Below, piece by piece: positions 25,897-34,484 of a stretch of DNA of 64,000 nt. The stretch is from Lachnospiraceae bacterium UBA1712 (GTDB taxonomy: Bacteria > Bacillota > Clostridia > Lachnospirales > Lachnospiraceae): contig DCJA01000036.1 of the NCBI GenBank assembly GCA_002317175.1, forward strand, positions 65,970 to 129,969, written 5' to 3'. Position 1 is the stretch's first letter. The number at the start of each line of letters is the position of its first letter. Under the pieces are notes generated by a model. That model saw nothing but the letters and a program-made list of their open reading frames with translations. It ran no database searches and was not told the DNA's origin. Both the position numbers and the translations under genes were made by a program.

Positions 25897-25920
25897 GTGG
25901 CCTTGCGCCACTTTTTTATT
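25897..25920 (+). terminator. Terminator of 6S RNA
   Basis: Stem GTGGC/GCCAC (25897-25901, 25907-25911) with a 5-nt loop and a run of six T. Confidence 0.75.
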
Positions 25921-25977
25921 TGGCTATGAGAACTTATTTAATAAGCGGGCAAATGATGATCAGACTGCGAGGACAGT

Positions 25978-26886
25978 ATGATAGTTAAGATTTATAATAA
26001 ATGTAGTGATTTTTCTAAACAAATGCAGAAGGATAATATTGGAGCCTATGCAGCATCTATGGCTTTTTTCTTTATACTTTCCATTGTGCCAATTCTACTT
26101 ATTGCCTGTTCGATTCTTACGCATATTCCTTTATCAGCACAGATGATTTTAAAGGTTGTTAATGAGTATATGCCGCATTTTTTGGACAGTACATTAAACA
26201 ATGTATGGATTCAGGTTAATTACTCCTATGGAAAGATACTTCCCATAGCGATTGTTGTATTATTATGGTCTGCAGGTAAAGCTATGTGGGGCCTTATGAT
26301 GGGATTAAATGCTTCAAATCATGTAGTTGAGACCAGAAATATTATTCTGGTAAGGCTGAAGGCCTCTTTCTATTCCCTTGTAATGCTGGGGGTTATTATC
26401 GCTTGTATGTGTATGATCGTTTTAAGCGAGAGCGTGGGAAGAAAACTGTATACCATTATGCCTGGCTTTTCTAATTTTTTGCTTTATTTTGCCAATGTGA
26501 GATTTGTAATAGTTTGGTTTGTTATGACTGTTGTTTTGACGGTTATATATACTGTAGTTCCAAATAAGAAATTAAAATTCAGATATCAGATTCCAGGTGC
26601 CCTTATTTCTTCTATTGGATGGGCTGCTTTTTCCTGGGGATTTTCCGTTTATGTTGAGAATTATAGTAGTTACAATATATATGGAAGCTTAAGTACTATC
26701 ATTTTCATAATGATGTGGATGTATATTTGTATGTATCTGTTACTGATTGGTGCAAATATTAACAGATATTTTGAAAAGATTATTATCAGAGTTATGTCTG
26801 CAAAACTAATAAATAGAAAAAAGAATGTGGAGGAAGCAATACATGGACAAGAATGTATGGAAAGATGCAAAACAGAAGAAGGTTAA
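25978..26886 (+). CDS. YihY/BrkB-family membrane protein
   Basis: Polytopic membrane protein of the YihY/virulence-factor BrkB family (formerly misannotated as ribonuclease BN), 302 aa with about six helices. Family features are the N-terminal DNIGAYAASMAFFFILSIVP (residues ~20-39), a central LLWSAGKAMWGLM, and the C-terminal SSYNIYGSLSTIIFIMMWMY (~223-242). A role in lipid or small-molecule transport has been suggested for relatives but not settled. Its last codons overlap the start of the M18 aminopeptidase, so the two are probably translated together. Confidence 0.88.
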   Translation: MIVKIYNKCSDFSKQMQKDNIGAYAASMAFFFILSIVPILLIACSILTHIPLSAQMILKVVNEYMPHFLDSTLNNVWIQVNYSYGKILPIAIVVLLWSAGKAMWGLMMGLNASNHVVETRNIILVRLKASFYSLVMLGVIIACMCMIVLSESVGRKLYTIMPGFSNFLLYFANVRFVIVWFVMTVVLTVIYTVVPNKKLKFRYQIPGALISSIGWAAFSWGFSVYVENYSSYNIYGSLSTIIFIMMWMYICMYLLLIGANINRYFEKIIIRVMSAKLINRKKNVEEAIHGQECMERCKTEEG

Positions 26887-28228
26887 GGCAATTGACTCGT
26901 TTGCAAAGGAATATATTGATTTCCTTAATAGGGGAAAAACAGAAAGAGAGTGTACTGACTATATTGTCAATGCGATTGAAAAAGAAGGATATGTAGAACT
27001 GCAGTCACTTATTAAGGATAAAAAGTCATTAAAGACAGGTGACAAAGTATATGCAGTAAATATGAATAAATCTGTGCTTATGTTCAATATTGGTGAGGAT
27101 GCCATGGAAGATGGTATGAATATACTTGGAGCTCATATTGATTCTCCAAGACTTGACCTGAAAGCTAATCCTCTTTATGAAGACAGCGAGTTGGCGTATT
27201 TTGATACTCACTACTATGGTGGTGTTAAGAAGTATCAGTGGGTTACATTACCACTTGCCCTTCATGGCGTAGTTGTTAAAAAGGACGGCTCAACTGTAGA
27301 GATTAACATAGGTGAGGATGAGGATGATCCAGTATTCTTTATTTCAGATCTTCTTATTCATCTTGCACAGGATCAGCTTGAGAAGAAGGCTTCAAAGGTT
27401 ATTGAAGGTGAACAGCTTGATGTTATTATAGGTAGCATGCCTGTAACTGGTGAGAAAGAAGAAAAAGAAGCAGTTAAGGCCAATATTCTTAAGATATTAA
27501 AGGACAGCTATGATATAGAAGAGGATGATTTCCATTCTGCAGAAATCGAAGTTGTTCCTGCAGGAAAAGCCAGAGAAGCGGGATTTGACAGAAGCATGAT
27601 TCTTGGCTATGGCCACGATGACAGAGTATGTGCTTATCCAAGCTTCGTTGCAATGCTGGAGGCTGGTACATGCAAAAAGACCAGCTGCTGCATACTTGTT
27701 GATAAGGAAGAGATTGGTTCGGTAGGTGCTACTGGTATGAGATCAATGTTCTTCGAAAATGTGGTAGCAGAGATTCTTGCGCTTAAGGGTGAGGGTTCGG
27801 ATCTTGCACTTAGAAGATGTCTGGCAAATTCTAACATGCTTTCAAGTGACGTAAGTTCTGCTTATGATCCAACATTTGCATCAACATTTGATAAGAAAAA
27901 TACAAATAAACTTGGACATGGAATTGTACTTGAGAAATACACTGGTGCAAGAGGCAAGTCTGGTTCGAATGATGCCAATGCTGAATACCTTGCAGCTCTT
28001 AGAAATGTTTTTGACAAAAACAGCGTAACATATCAGACTGGAGAACTTGGAAAAGTAGATATAGGCGGTGGCGGCACTATCGCATATATTCTTGCGTTAT
28101 ATGGAATGAATGTTACTGACTGTGGAGTACCTGTTCTTAACATGCATGCCCCATGGGAGTGTATCAGTAAGGCAGACCTGTATGAAACAAAATGTGGTTA
28201 CGTCGCATTTTTAAAGGATTTGATTTAG
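26843..28228 (+). CDS. apeA: M18-family aminopeptidase
   Basis: Cytoplasmic zinc aminopeptidase of family M18 (aspartyl aminopeptidase group), 461 aa. Zinc-binding and catalytic residues are visible in GAHIDSPRLDLK (His and Asp, ~residue 95), CILVDKEEIGS (adjacent catalytic Glu pair, ~290), YGHDDRVCAY, and the C-terminal NMHAPWE. The start is the ATG at 26843 with GGAGG at 26829-26833; the upstream ATG at 26825 has no ribosome site. It overlaps the end of the YihY gene by about 44 nt. Removes N-terminal acidic residues from peptides. Confidence 0.9.
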   Translation: MDKNVWKDAKQKKVKAIDSFAKEYIDFLNRGKTERECTDYIVNAIEKEGYVELQSLIKDKKSLKTGDKVYAVNMNKSVLMFNIGEDAMEDGMNILGAHIDSPRLDLKANPLYEDSELAYFDTHYYGGVKKYQWVTLPLALHGVVVKKDGSTVEINIGEDEDDPVFFISDLLIHLAQDQLEKKASKVIEGEQLDVIIGSMPVTGEKEEKEAVKANILKILKDSYDIEEDDFHSAEIEVVPAGKAREAGFDRSMILGYGHDDRVCAYPSFVAMLEAGTCKKTSCCILVDKEEIGSVGATGMRSMFFENVVAEILALKGEGSDLALRRCLANSNMLSSDVSSAYDPTFASTFDKKNTNKLGHGIVLEKYTGARGKSGSNDANAEYLAALRNVFDKNSVTYQTGELGKVDIGGGGTIAYILALYGMNVTDCGVPVLNMHAPWECISKADLYETKCGYVAFLKDLI

Positions 28229-28240
28229 ACTGGATTTTTT

Positions 28241-29281
28241 ATGAAGACTTCTGATTTTTATTATGATTTACCACAGGAGCTTATTGCTCAGGATCCGCTG
28301 GAAGACAGAAGCGCCTCCAGACTGATGGTGCTAAATAAGAATACTGGTGATATAGAACATAAAATATTTAAAGATATTACTGGTTATCTTCGTGCTGGTG
28401 ACTGCCTTGTACTGAATAATACCAAAGTTATTCCGGCCAGACTTCTGGGAGTTAAGGAAGAGACTGGTGCCGCAGTTGAAGTGTTTTTACTAAAGCGACT
28501 TGAAGATAATAACTGGGAATGTCTTGTTAAACCCGGCAAAAAACTCAGACCAGGTGCTAGAGTAGTATTTGGTGATGGTATTCTTCGCTGTGAGATAATG
28601 GATGTTGTTGAAGAGGGCAACAGAATTGTTCATTTTGAATATGAGGGAATATTTGAGGAAGTACTTGATGAACTTGGAGAGATGCCTCTGCCACCATATA
28701 TAACTCACAAGCTGCAGGATAAAAACAGATATCAGACTGTTTATGCCAAGTATGAGGGTAGTGCTGCGGCTCCAACTGCTGGTTTGCATTTTACGCCTGA
28801 ACTTTTGGCTTCCATAGAGGCTATGGGAGTTGATATTGCATATGTTACCTTACATGTAGGACTTGGTACTTTCAGACCGGTTAAGGTAGAGGATGTCAAT
28901 AATCATCATATGCATACAGAGTTTTATCAGGTCAGCCAGGAAGCTGCCGACAAAATCAATAAGGCCAAACAGAACGGGAACAGAGTAATCTGTGTGGGTA
29001 CTACAAGCTGCAGGACTATTGAGAGTGCTGCAGATGAGAATGGTGTATTATCAGCATGTTCAGGAGATACTGATATATTTATATATCCTGGCTATAAGTT
29101 TAAACTACTGGATTGTCTTATTACCAATTTCCATTTGCCAGAATCAACATTGGTAATGCTGGTATCTGCTTTGGCTGGCAAAGAGCATGTACTTGCAGCC
29201 TATGACAGGGCAGTGCAGGAAAAGTACAGATTCTTTTCATTTGGTGATGCAATGTTTATAACTGATGATGAGTTAAACTAG
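28241..29281 (+). CDS. queA: S-adenosylmethionine:tRNA ribosyltransferase-isomerase
   Basis: Transfers and isomerises the ribosyl part of S-adenosylmethionine to preQ1-modified tRNA, giving epoxyqueuosine at wobble position 34. Length 346 aa is normal for the family. Typical segments include an N-terminal FYYDLPQELIAQDPLE, DCLVLNNTKVIPARL, PLPPYI, and the C-terminal DCLITNFHLPESTLVMLVSA. It starts 12 nt after the aminopeptidase stop and so belongs to the same transcript. The partner genes tgt and queG are not in the window. Confidence 0.95.
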   Translation: MKTSDFYYDLPQELIAQDPLEDRSASRLMVLNKNTGDIEHKIFKDITGYLRAGDCLVLNNTKVIPARLLGVKEETGAAVEVFLLKRLEDNNWECLVKPGKKLRPGARVVFGDGILRCEIMDVVEEGNRIVHFEYEGIFEEVLDELGEMPLPPYITHKLQDKNRYQTVYAKYEGSAAAPTAGLHFTPELLASIEAMGVDIAYVTLHVGLGTFRPVKVEDVNNHHMHTEFYQVSQEAADKINKAKQNGNRVICVGTTSCRTIESAADENGVLSACSGDTDIFIYPGYKFKLLDCLITNFHLPESTLVMLVSALAGKEHVLAAYDRAVQEKYRFFSFGDAMFITDDELN

Positions 29282-29370
29282 CGCATTTTTCTTGTTAAAA
29301 GCATCCTTTTTGTGTATTATAAATTTGTAGTGAATTAGTATAATTAATCGCTTAACTGAGGGAGATACGT

Positions 29371-29706
29371 ATGGAAAAAAGACGTTATCTGAGAACTAAC
29401 ATTCAATCAAGACTTATTATTAAGCAGCTTGATGGTCCTGTTGCTCAGGAGGTATCAATTGAAGTAACAGATATTTCTAAGGTTGGTGTTGGTTTTAACT
29501 GCACAGAGCCACTTGCTATTAGTGGTATTTATGAAGGCTTTCTTACCATTTGGACTAAAGAAGTCATTCACGCCTTTCTTGAAATTGTCCGTATTGAGAT
29601 GAAAGAGGACTATTTTGAGTATGGTGCCATATTTGTTGGTATGCCTGAGATGGATTCAAAGAGAATCGAGATATATCAGCAGATAGAAGAACTTAAAAAG
29701 GACTAA
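29371..29706 (+). CDS. PilZ-domain protein (c-di-GMP receptor candidate)
   Basis: Stand-alone PilZ domain, 111 aa. The two ligand-binding signatures are intact: RRYLR near residue 3 (RxxxR) and DISKVG near residue 36 ([D/N]xSxxG). It should therefore bind cyclic di-GMP. No output domain is attached, so it would act by protein contact. GGGAGAT precedes the ATG. It lies 9 nt upstream of the mannose-phosphate enzyme gene, suggesting that c-di-GMP could influence polysaccharide precursor supply, but this is inference. The window also encodes an EAL phosphodiesterase at 54941. Confidence 0.85.
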   Translation: MEKRRYLRTNIQSRLIIKQLDGPVAQEVSIEVTDISKVGVGFNCTEPLAISGIYEGFLTIWTKEVIHAFLEIVRIEMKEDYFEYGAIFVGMPEMDSKRIEIYQQIEELKKD

Positions 29707-29715
29707 TTCATTGAT

Positions 29716-32031
29716 ATGAAGTGTATTTTACTGGCCGGCGGTCGTGGTGACCGCATGTGGCCACTTTCTAGAAAGAATTACCCTAAACAGTTTATTCAAA
29801 TAAAGAATAATCATTCCATATTTCAGGAGACCATTGCCAGAAATATGGCTTTTTGTGATGAATTTATTATTGTTACCAATCAGGATTTTCAATCTGTAAT
29901 TGAGAACCAGATGAAGGCTTTTAGGGGATTGACATATCGTTGCATCTTTGAGGAACTTGGACGTGGAACAGCACCGGCAATTGTGCTTTCAAGCTTACAG
30001 CTTCCTCAGTCAGAGATGGTTTTTGTGGTTGCTTCAGACCAGCTTATTTCAGGCGAAAGTTATAAAGACAGTATATTGGAAGCCAAGGCGCTTGCAGCTG
30101 AGGGCCATATTGTTGCGTTTGGAATGGATATAGATAATCCTGATACCAGGTTTGAATATATTCGTTACAATGGTAATGATATCGAAGAGTTTATTTCAGA
30201 GCCTGATAATCTTACTGCAATGTCTTTTAAGAGTGCGGGCAGATATTATATTAATGCAGGCATGTATCTCTACAGAAATGGTGATTTTCTTAATGAGCTT
30301 TCAAAATACTCGGCAGATATGCTGGAGCTGTGCAAGAAAGCTTATGCCAACAAGCAGACAAAGGGTAATTATATATATTATTCTGGAGATAGCCTGAGTA
30401 GCATTCCTCATGTATCCATGGAAAATGTTCTTATTAATCTTAGTGAGAAGAACAAGGTTATTCACTGTGGATTTGACTGGCAGGATGTAGGCGGCCTTGA
30501 TGATCTTGAAAATGTGTCTATTCAGGATGCCATGATGAAGGGAATTGATGGCAGGGTTGAACCTGTTATTAATAATAAATGCTTTAACACTACAGTTATT
30601 AACCGTTGCAATAAAAAGCTTGTAATGGTAAATCATCTTAGAGATATACTTGTAGTAAATACGGATGATGCTATCTATATTGGTAAAAAGGGACAGTCCA
30701 ATGACCTTAAGGAAATAATTCTTGATAGTAGTCACCTTTGGGATTATTTCAATAAGAGTTCTCTTTTCTATAGAAAATGGGGTAATTACGAGGTTCTTAC
30801 CAAGGATTCGGTATCAGGATATGAGGTAAGAAGAGTTACAATTCTGCCAGGTAAGACAATCTATCTTCATAAGCATAACCAAAAGACAGAAAGTATTAGT
30901 ATTGTTAGCGGAAGATGCAAAGCTATTATTGCTGATGAATCAATTGTTCTTGAAAGTGGAGACAGCGCAACCATAGCACCACTTACAGCACATCAGATAA
31001 GCTGTATAAGTGATGAAAATCTTGTTATTATTGAGACTTCAACTGGAGTAGAAGCTAAGCAGGATGATGTGATTTCTGTTGAAAGTAAGGATATGGCAGA
31101 AGGAGAACTGGGCTTTGAGTTTGAACCATTTATTCTTCTGAAGCCAGCATACAAGGATTATCTCTGGGGCGGCGAGCGCCTAAAGAAACTCTTTGATAAG
31201 AATAATGAGTTAGGACTTATTGCAGAAAGCTGGGAGCTGTCGGCACATCCAGATGGACAGAGCACTGTAGCTACTGGTAAATACGAAGGCTTATTATTTG
31301 GTGACTATATTAATCATATAGGTGATGATGCGCTGGGCTGGAAGTACCAGGGACTTAATCATTTTCCTCTTATGATTAAGCTGATAGATGCAAAACAGAA
31401 TCTTTCTATTCAGGTTCACCCGGGTGATGATTACGCTCTGGAACATGAAAATGAATATGGAAAGAGCGAATACTGGTATATTATTGACTGCGAAGAGGAT
31501 TCATATATATATCTTGGTTTCAATCGCGACGTTAGTAGGGAAGAAGTACTTGAGGCTACAAAAAATGGTACTATTGAGCAACTTCTCAATAAAATAACAG
31601 TTAAGCCAGGAGACAGATTCTTTATTCCTGCAGGTACAGTCCACGCCATTGGTAAGGGCTGCCTGATATGCGAGATTCAGCAGAATTCCAATTCTACCTA
31701 CAGACTTTATGATTTTAACAGAACAGATAAGTATGGTAACAAACGTAAGCTGGATATAGATAAGGCTATGGATGTTATTAGCTTTAACAAATACTCCGAT
31801 AATCAGGAGTGTAAATATTTTGCTGTAAAGATTAAGAAATGTCAGGATAATGGACTGCTCAATGTATCAGAGGAATCCTTTATAGCCATGATGATTCTGG
31901 ATGGACAAGGCAAACTGGAATACAAAGAGGATATTCTGGAGTTTAAGAAGGGCGACTGTGTATTTATTCCATGCAAAAATGCCAGAATGAAGATGTATGG
32001 TGAGTTTGAATATGTGGAAGTAAGAATATAG
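29716..32031 (+). CDS. manC-manA: Three-domain mannose-1-phosphate guanylyltransferase / mannose-6-phosphate isomerase
   Basis: 771-aa fusion for GDP-mannose precursor metabolism. Domain 1 (~1-270) is a GDP-mannose pyrophosphorylase: LAGGRGDRMWPLSRK, YPKQF, and FDWQDVGGLDDL. Domain 2 (~340-450) is a type II cupin isomerase-like domain with a complete first cupin motif (G-x5-HxH-x4-E-x6-G). Domain 3 (~465-771) is a class I (ManA) isomerase with ESWELSAHPDGQS, QVHPGDDYA and PAGTVHAIGKG. Bifunctional pyrophosphorylase-cupin proteins are common; the extra class I isomerase domain is not. The usual FVEKP motif of the first domain reads FISEP, and the SID-Y motif is altered, so domain 1 activity is uncertain. 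Fructose-6-phosphate to GDP-mannose would be its full reaction path together with a phosphomannomutase. Confidence 0.88.
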   Translation: MKCILLAGGRGDRMWPLSRKNYPKQFIQIKNNHSIFQETIARNMAFCDEFIIVTNQDFQSVIENQMKAFRGLTYRCIFEELGRGTAPAIVLSSLQLPQSEMVFVVASDQLISGESYKDSILEAKALAAEGHIVAFGMDIDNPDTRFEYIRYNGNDIEEFISEPDNLTAMSFKSAGRYYINAGMYLYRNGDFLNELSKYSADMLELCKKAYANKQTKGNYIYYSGDSLSSIPHVSMENVLINLSEKNKVIHCGFDWQDVGGLDDLENVSIQDAMMKGIDGRVEPVINNKCFNTTVINRCNKKLVMVNHLRDILVVNTDDAIYIGKKGQSNDLKEIILDSSHLWDYFNKSSLFYRKWGNYEVLTKDSVSGYEVRRVTILPGKTIYLHKHNQKTESISIVSGRCKAIIADESIVLESGDSATIAPLTAHQISCISDENLVIIETSTGVEAKQDDVISVESKDMAEGELGFEFEPFILLKPAYKDYLWGGERLKKLFDKNNELGLIAESWELSAHPDGQSTVATGKYEGLLFGDYINHIGDDALGWKYQGLNHFPLMIKLIDAKQNLSIQVHPGDDYALEHENEYGKSEYWYIIDCEEDSYIYLGFNRDVSREEVLEATKNGTIEQLLNKITVKPGDRFFIPAGTVHAIGKGCLICEIQQNSNSTYRLYDFNRTDKYGNKRKLDIDKAMDVISFNKYSDNQECKYFAVKIKKCQDNGLLNVSEESFIAMMILDGQGKLEYKEDILEFKKGDCVFIPCKNARMKMYGEFEYVEVRI

Positions 32032-32058
32032 TTTTATATTGATTTAGTATAGCTGTAT

Positions 32059-32092
32059 ACACCTCGAATGAATAATCATTCGGGGTGTTTTT
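32059..32092 (+). terminator. Terminator after the mannose enzyme gene
   Basis: Thirteen-base stem 32059-32071 with 32076-32088 (one mismatch or G-T pair) with a 4-nt loop, followed by a T-run. Confidence 0.85.
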
Positions 32093-32207
32093 AATTGTCT
32101 CAATATTCTGACAATTCGTATAATATATACATCAATATAATATCTTGCTAATAATTGTGCGTATTTAGTAAAAAATATTGATAAATTGTCTAAAATTTAG
32201 TAGAATT

Positions 32208-32264
32208 AACCCATGGGTATTAAAATACAAATGGGTTTTAGGGGTAAGACCTATTATGAGTCTT
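32208..32264 (+). promoter_or_regulatory. Leader hairpins before the EF-G-like gene
   Basis: Two hairpins occupy the leader. The first pairs AACCCAT (32208-32214) with ATGGGTT (32231-32237). The second pairs AAGAC (32246-32250) with GTCTT (32260-32264), directly before the GGAGG ribosome site. They could affect translation start, but the stems are short. Confidence 0.35.
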
Positions 32265-32276
32265 GGAGGTTACTTT

Positions 32277-34370
32277 ATGAATGTTTACACAACAGACAAA
32301 ATACGTAATGTAGTATTGTTAGGACATGGCGGTTCAGGAAAGACTTCTTTGGTAGAAGCAGCTGCATATCTTGCAGGTATTACTTCACGTATGGGCAAGG
32401 TTTCTGATGGCAATACTGTCAGTGACTTTGGAAAAGAAGAAATTAAAAGACAGTTCTCTGTATCTACTTCTGTTATTCCTCTTGAATGGGGCGATTGCAA
32501 GATTAATCTTTTGGACGCACCAGGATTTTTTGATTTTGCAGGTGAAGCAGAGGAAGCAGCTAGTGCGGCAGATGCAGCTATTATTGTTGTTAATGGTAAG
32601 TCAGGTATTGAAGTTGGTACTGAAAAGGCCTGGGAACTGTGTGAGAAATATAAGCTCCCTCGTATGATTTTTGTAACAAACATGGATATTGATAATGCTT
32701 CTTACAGACAGGTAGTGGAAGATATGACTGCTAAGTATGGTAAGAAGATGGCTCCTTTCCATTTACCAATTCGTGAAAATGAGAAATTTGTCGGATATAT
32801 CAATGTTATTACTGAGCAGGGTTACAGATGGGAAGGTAAGGAAGTTAAGGAGTGCGAGGTTCCTGACTATAATAAAGAAAACCTTGGTATCTGCAGAGAT
32901 ACACTTATGGAATCTGTTGCTGAAACAAGTGAAGATATGATGGAAAGATATTTTGGCGGAGAGACATTCTCAGAAGCTGAGATCAGATCTGCACTTAGAA
33001 TTAATATCAATGACTGTGCTATAGTGCCAATGACCATGGGAAGTAATACTCTTATCCAGGGTATTTATACCTTACTTGATGATATAGTAAAGTATTTCCC
33101 AAGCCCAGAGAATAGAAAGGTTGCTGGTGTATCACTTAAGACCAATGATATTTTTGAAGCAAATTATGATTTCTCTAAGCCTAAGAGTGCATACATTTGG
33201 AAGACTATTGTGGATCCATTTATTGGTAAATACAGTCTTGTCAAGATTTATTCCGGTGTATTGAAGGCTGGAGATGAAATCTATAATAAGGATAAGGATA
33301 TTGAAGAAAAGGTTGGTAAGCTCTATGTACTTCAGGGCAATAAGCCATATGAAGTAAGCGAGCTTCATGCAGGCGATATTGGTGCCATTGCCAAGCTGAC
33401 TGCTGCAAGAACTGGTAATACTTTATCAACTAAGGCAAACACTATTCAGTATGGTAAGGTGGATCTTCCAACACCATATACTTACAGAAGATATAAACCA
33501 GTTAACAAGCAGGATATTGATAAGATTAGCCAGAGCTTGCAGAAGATGATGCATGAAGATCTTACTCTTAAGAATGTTAATGATTCTGAAAATGCTCAGT
33601 TACTCTTATATGGATTAAGTGAGCAGCATCTTGAGATAGTTGCCAGTCGTCTTGAAAATGAGTACAAGGTTAAGATTGAATTATCTACTCCTAAGGTTGC
33701 ATACAGAGAGACTATTAATAAGAAGTCGGATGTTGAATATAAATATAAAAAGCAGTCTGGAGGACATGGTCAGTATGGTCATGTAAAGATGACATTTGAG
33801 CCAAGTGGCGATATTGATCAGCCATATGTATTTGAACAGACAGTAGTAGGTGGAGCAGTTCCAAAGAACTTCTTCCCGGCAGTTGAAAAGGGTCTTCAGG
33901 ATTCAGTTGTAAGAGGTCCACTTGCTGCATATCCTGTAGTAGGTGTTAAGGCTACATTGTATGATGGTTCTTATCATCCTGTTGATTCATCCGAGATGGC
34001 ATTTAAGATGGCTACTATTCAGGCATTTAAGAAGGGCTTCATAGATGCAAAGCCAGTTCTTCTTGAGCCTATTATGAGCCTTAAGGTTACAGTTCCTGAT
34101 TCTAATACAGGTGATGTTATGGGTGACCTTAATAAGAGAAGAGGCCGCGTGCTTGGTATGAATCCAATTGGCAATGGTAAGCAGACAATTGAAGCAGACG
34201 TTCCTATGAGCTGTATCTTCAATTACTGTACAGATCTTCGTTCCATGACAGCGGGAGCTGGAGAGTACTCATATGAGTTTGCTCGTTATGAACAGTGTCC
34301 TTCAGATGTTCAGGAGAAGGAAGTAGCTGCAAGAGCTGCAAAAGTTGCTGAAAACAACATTGAAGAATAA
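32277..34370 (+). CDS. EF-G-like translational GTPase (FusA2 type)
   Basis: 697-aa protein with the five-domain layout of elongation factor G: G domain (~1-280), domain II (~300-390), and domains III-V to the end (GGHGQYGHVKM, RRGRVLGMNP). P-loop GHGGSGKTS is intact. Switch II reads DAPGFFDF, where true EF-G has DTPGHVDF, so the catalytic histidine position holds Phe. The specificity motif is TNMD. This belongs to the second, EF-G-like group often found beside a normal fusA; ribosome-related but with no assigned role. The start at 32277 is chosen by TTGGAGG at 32263-32269; an upstream ATG at 32178 lies in the leader. Confidence 0.88.
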   Translation: MNVYTTDKIRNVVLLGHGGSGKTSLVEAAAYLAGITSRMGKVSDGNTVSDFGKEEIKRQFSVSTSVIPLEWGDCKINLLDAPGFFDFAGEAEEAASAADAAIIVVNGKSGIEVGTEKAWELCEKYKLPRMIFVTNMDIDNASYRQVVEDMTAKYGKKMAPFHLPIRENEKFVGYINVITEQGYRWEGKEVKECEVPDYNKENLGICRDTLMESVAETSEDMMERYFGGETFSEAEIRSALRININDCAIVPMTMGSNTLIQGIYTLLDDIVKYFPSPENRKVAGVSLKTNDIFEANYDFSKPKSAYIWKTIVDPFIGKYSLVKIYSGVLKAGDEIYNKDKDIEEKVGKLYVLQGNKPYEVSELHAGDIGAIAKLTAARTGNTLSTKANTIQYGKVDLPTPYTYRRYKPVNKQDIDKISQSLQKMMHEDLTLKNVNDSENAQLLLYGLSEQHLEIVASRLENEYKVKIELSTPKVAYRETINKKSDVEYKYKKQSGGHGQYGHVKMTFEPSGDIDQPYVFEQTVVGGAVPKNFFPAVEKGLQDSVVRGPLAAYPVVGVKATLYDGSYHPVDSSEMAFKMATIQAFKKGFIDAKPVLLEPIMSLKVTVPDSNTGDVMGDLNKRRGRVLGMNPIGNGKQTIEADVPMSCIFNYCTDLRSMTAGAGEYSYEFARYEQCPSDVQEKEVAARAAKVAENNIEE

Positions 34371-34380
34371 AATAATGATT

Positions 34381-34408
34381 AAGGGTTGCATTCGTGCAAC
34401 CCTTTTTT
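34381..34408 (+). terminator. Terminator of the EF-G-like gene
   Basis: Perfect 10-bp stem (34381-34390 with 34395-34404) closed by a TTCG tetraloop and followed by a T-run to 34408. Confidence 0.95.
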
Positions 34409-34484
34409 ATGTCATAACTTGAAAATATCCTGTAAAAATATATAATTAAAGAGATATGGATAAATTTGGAAATGAGGATATATA

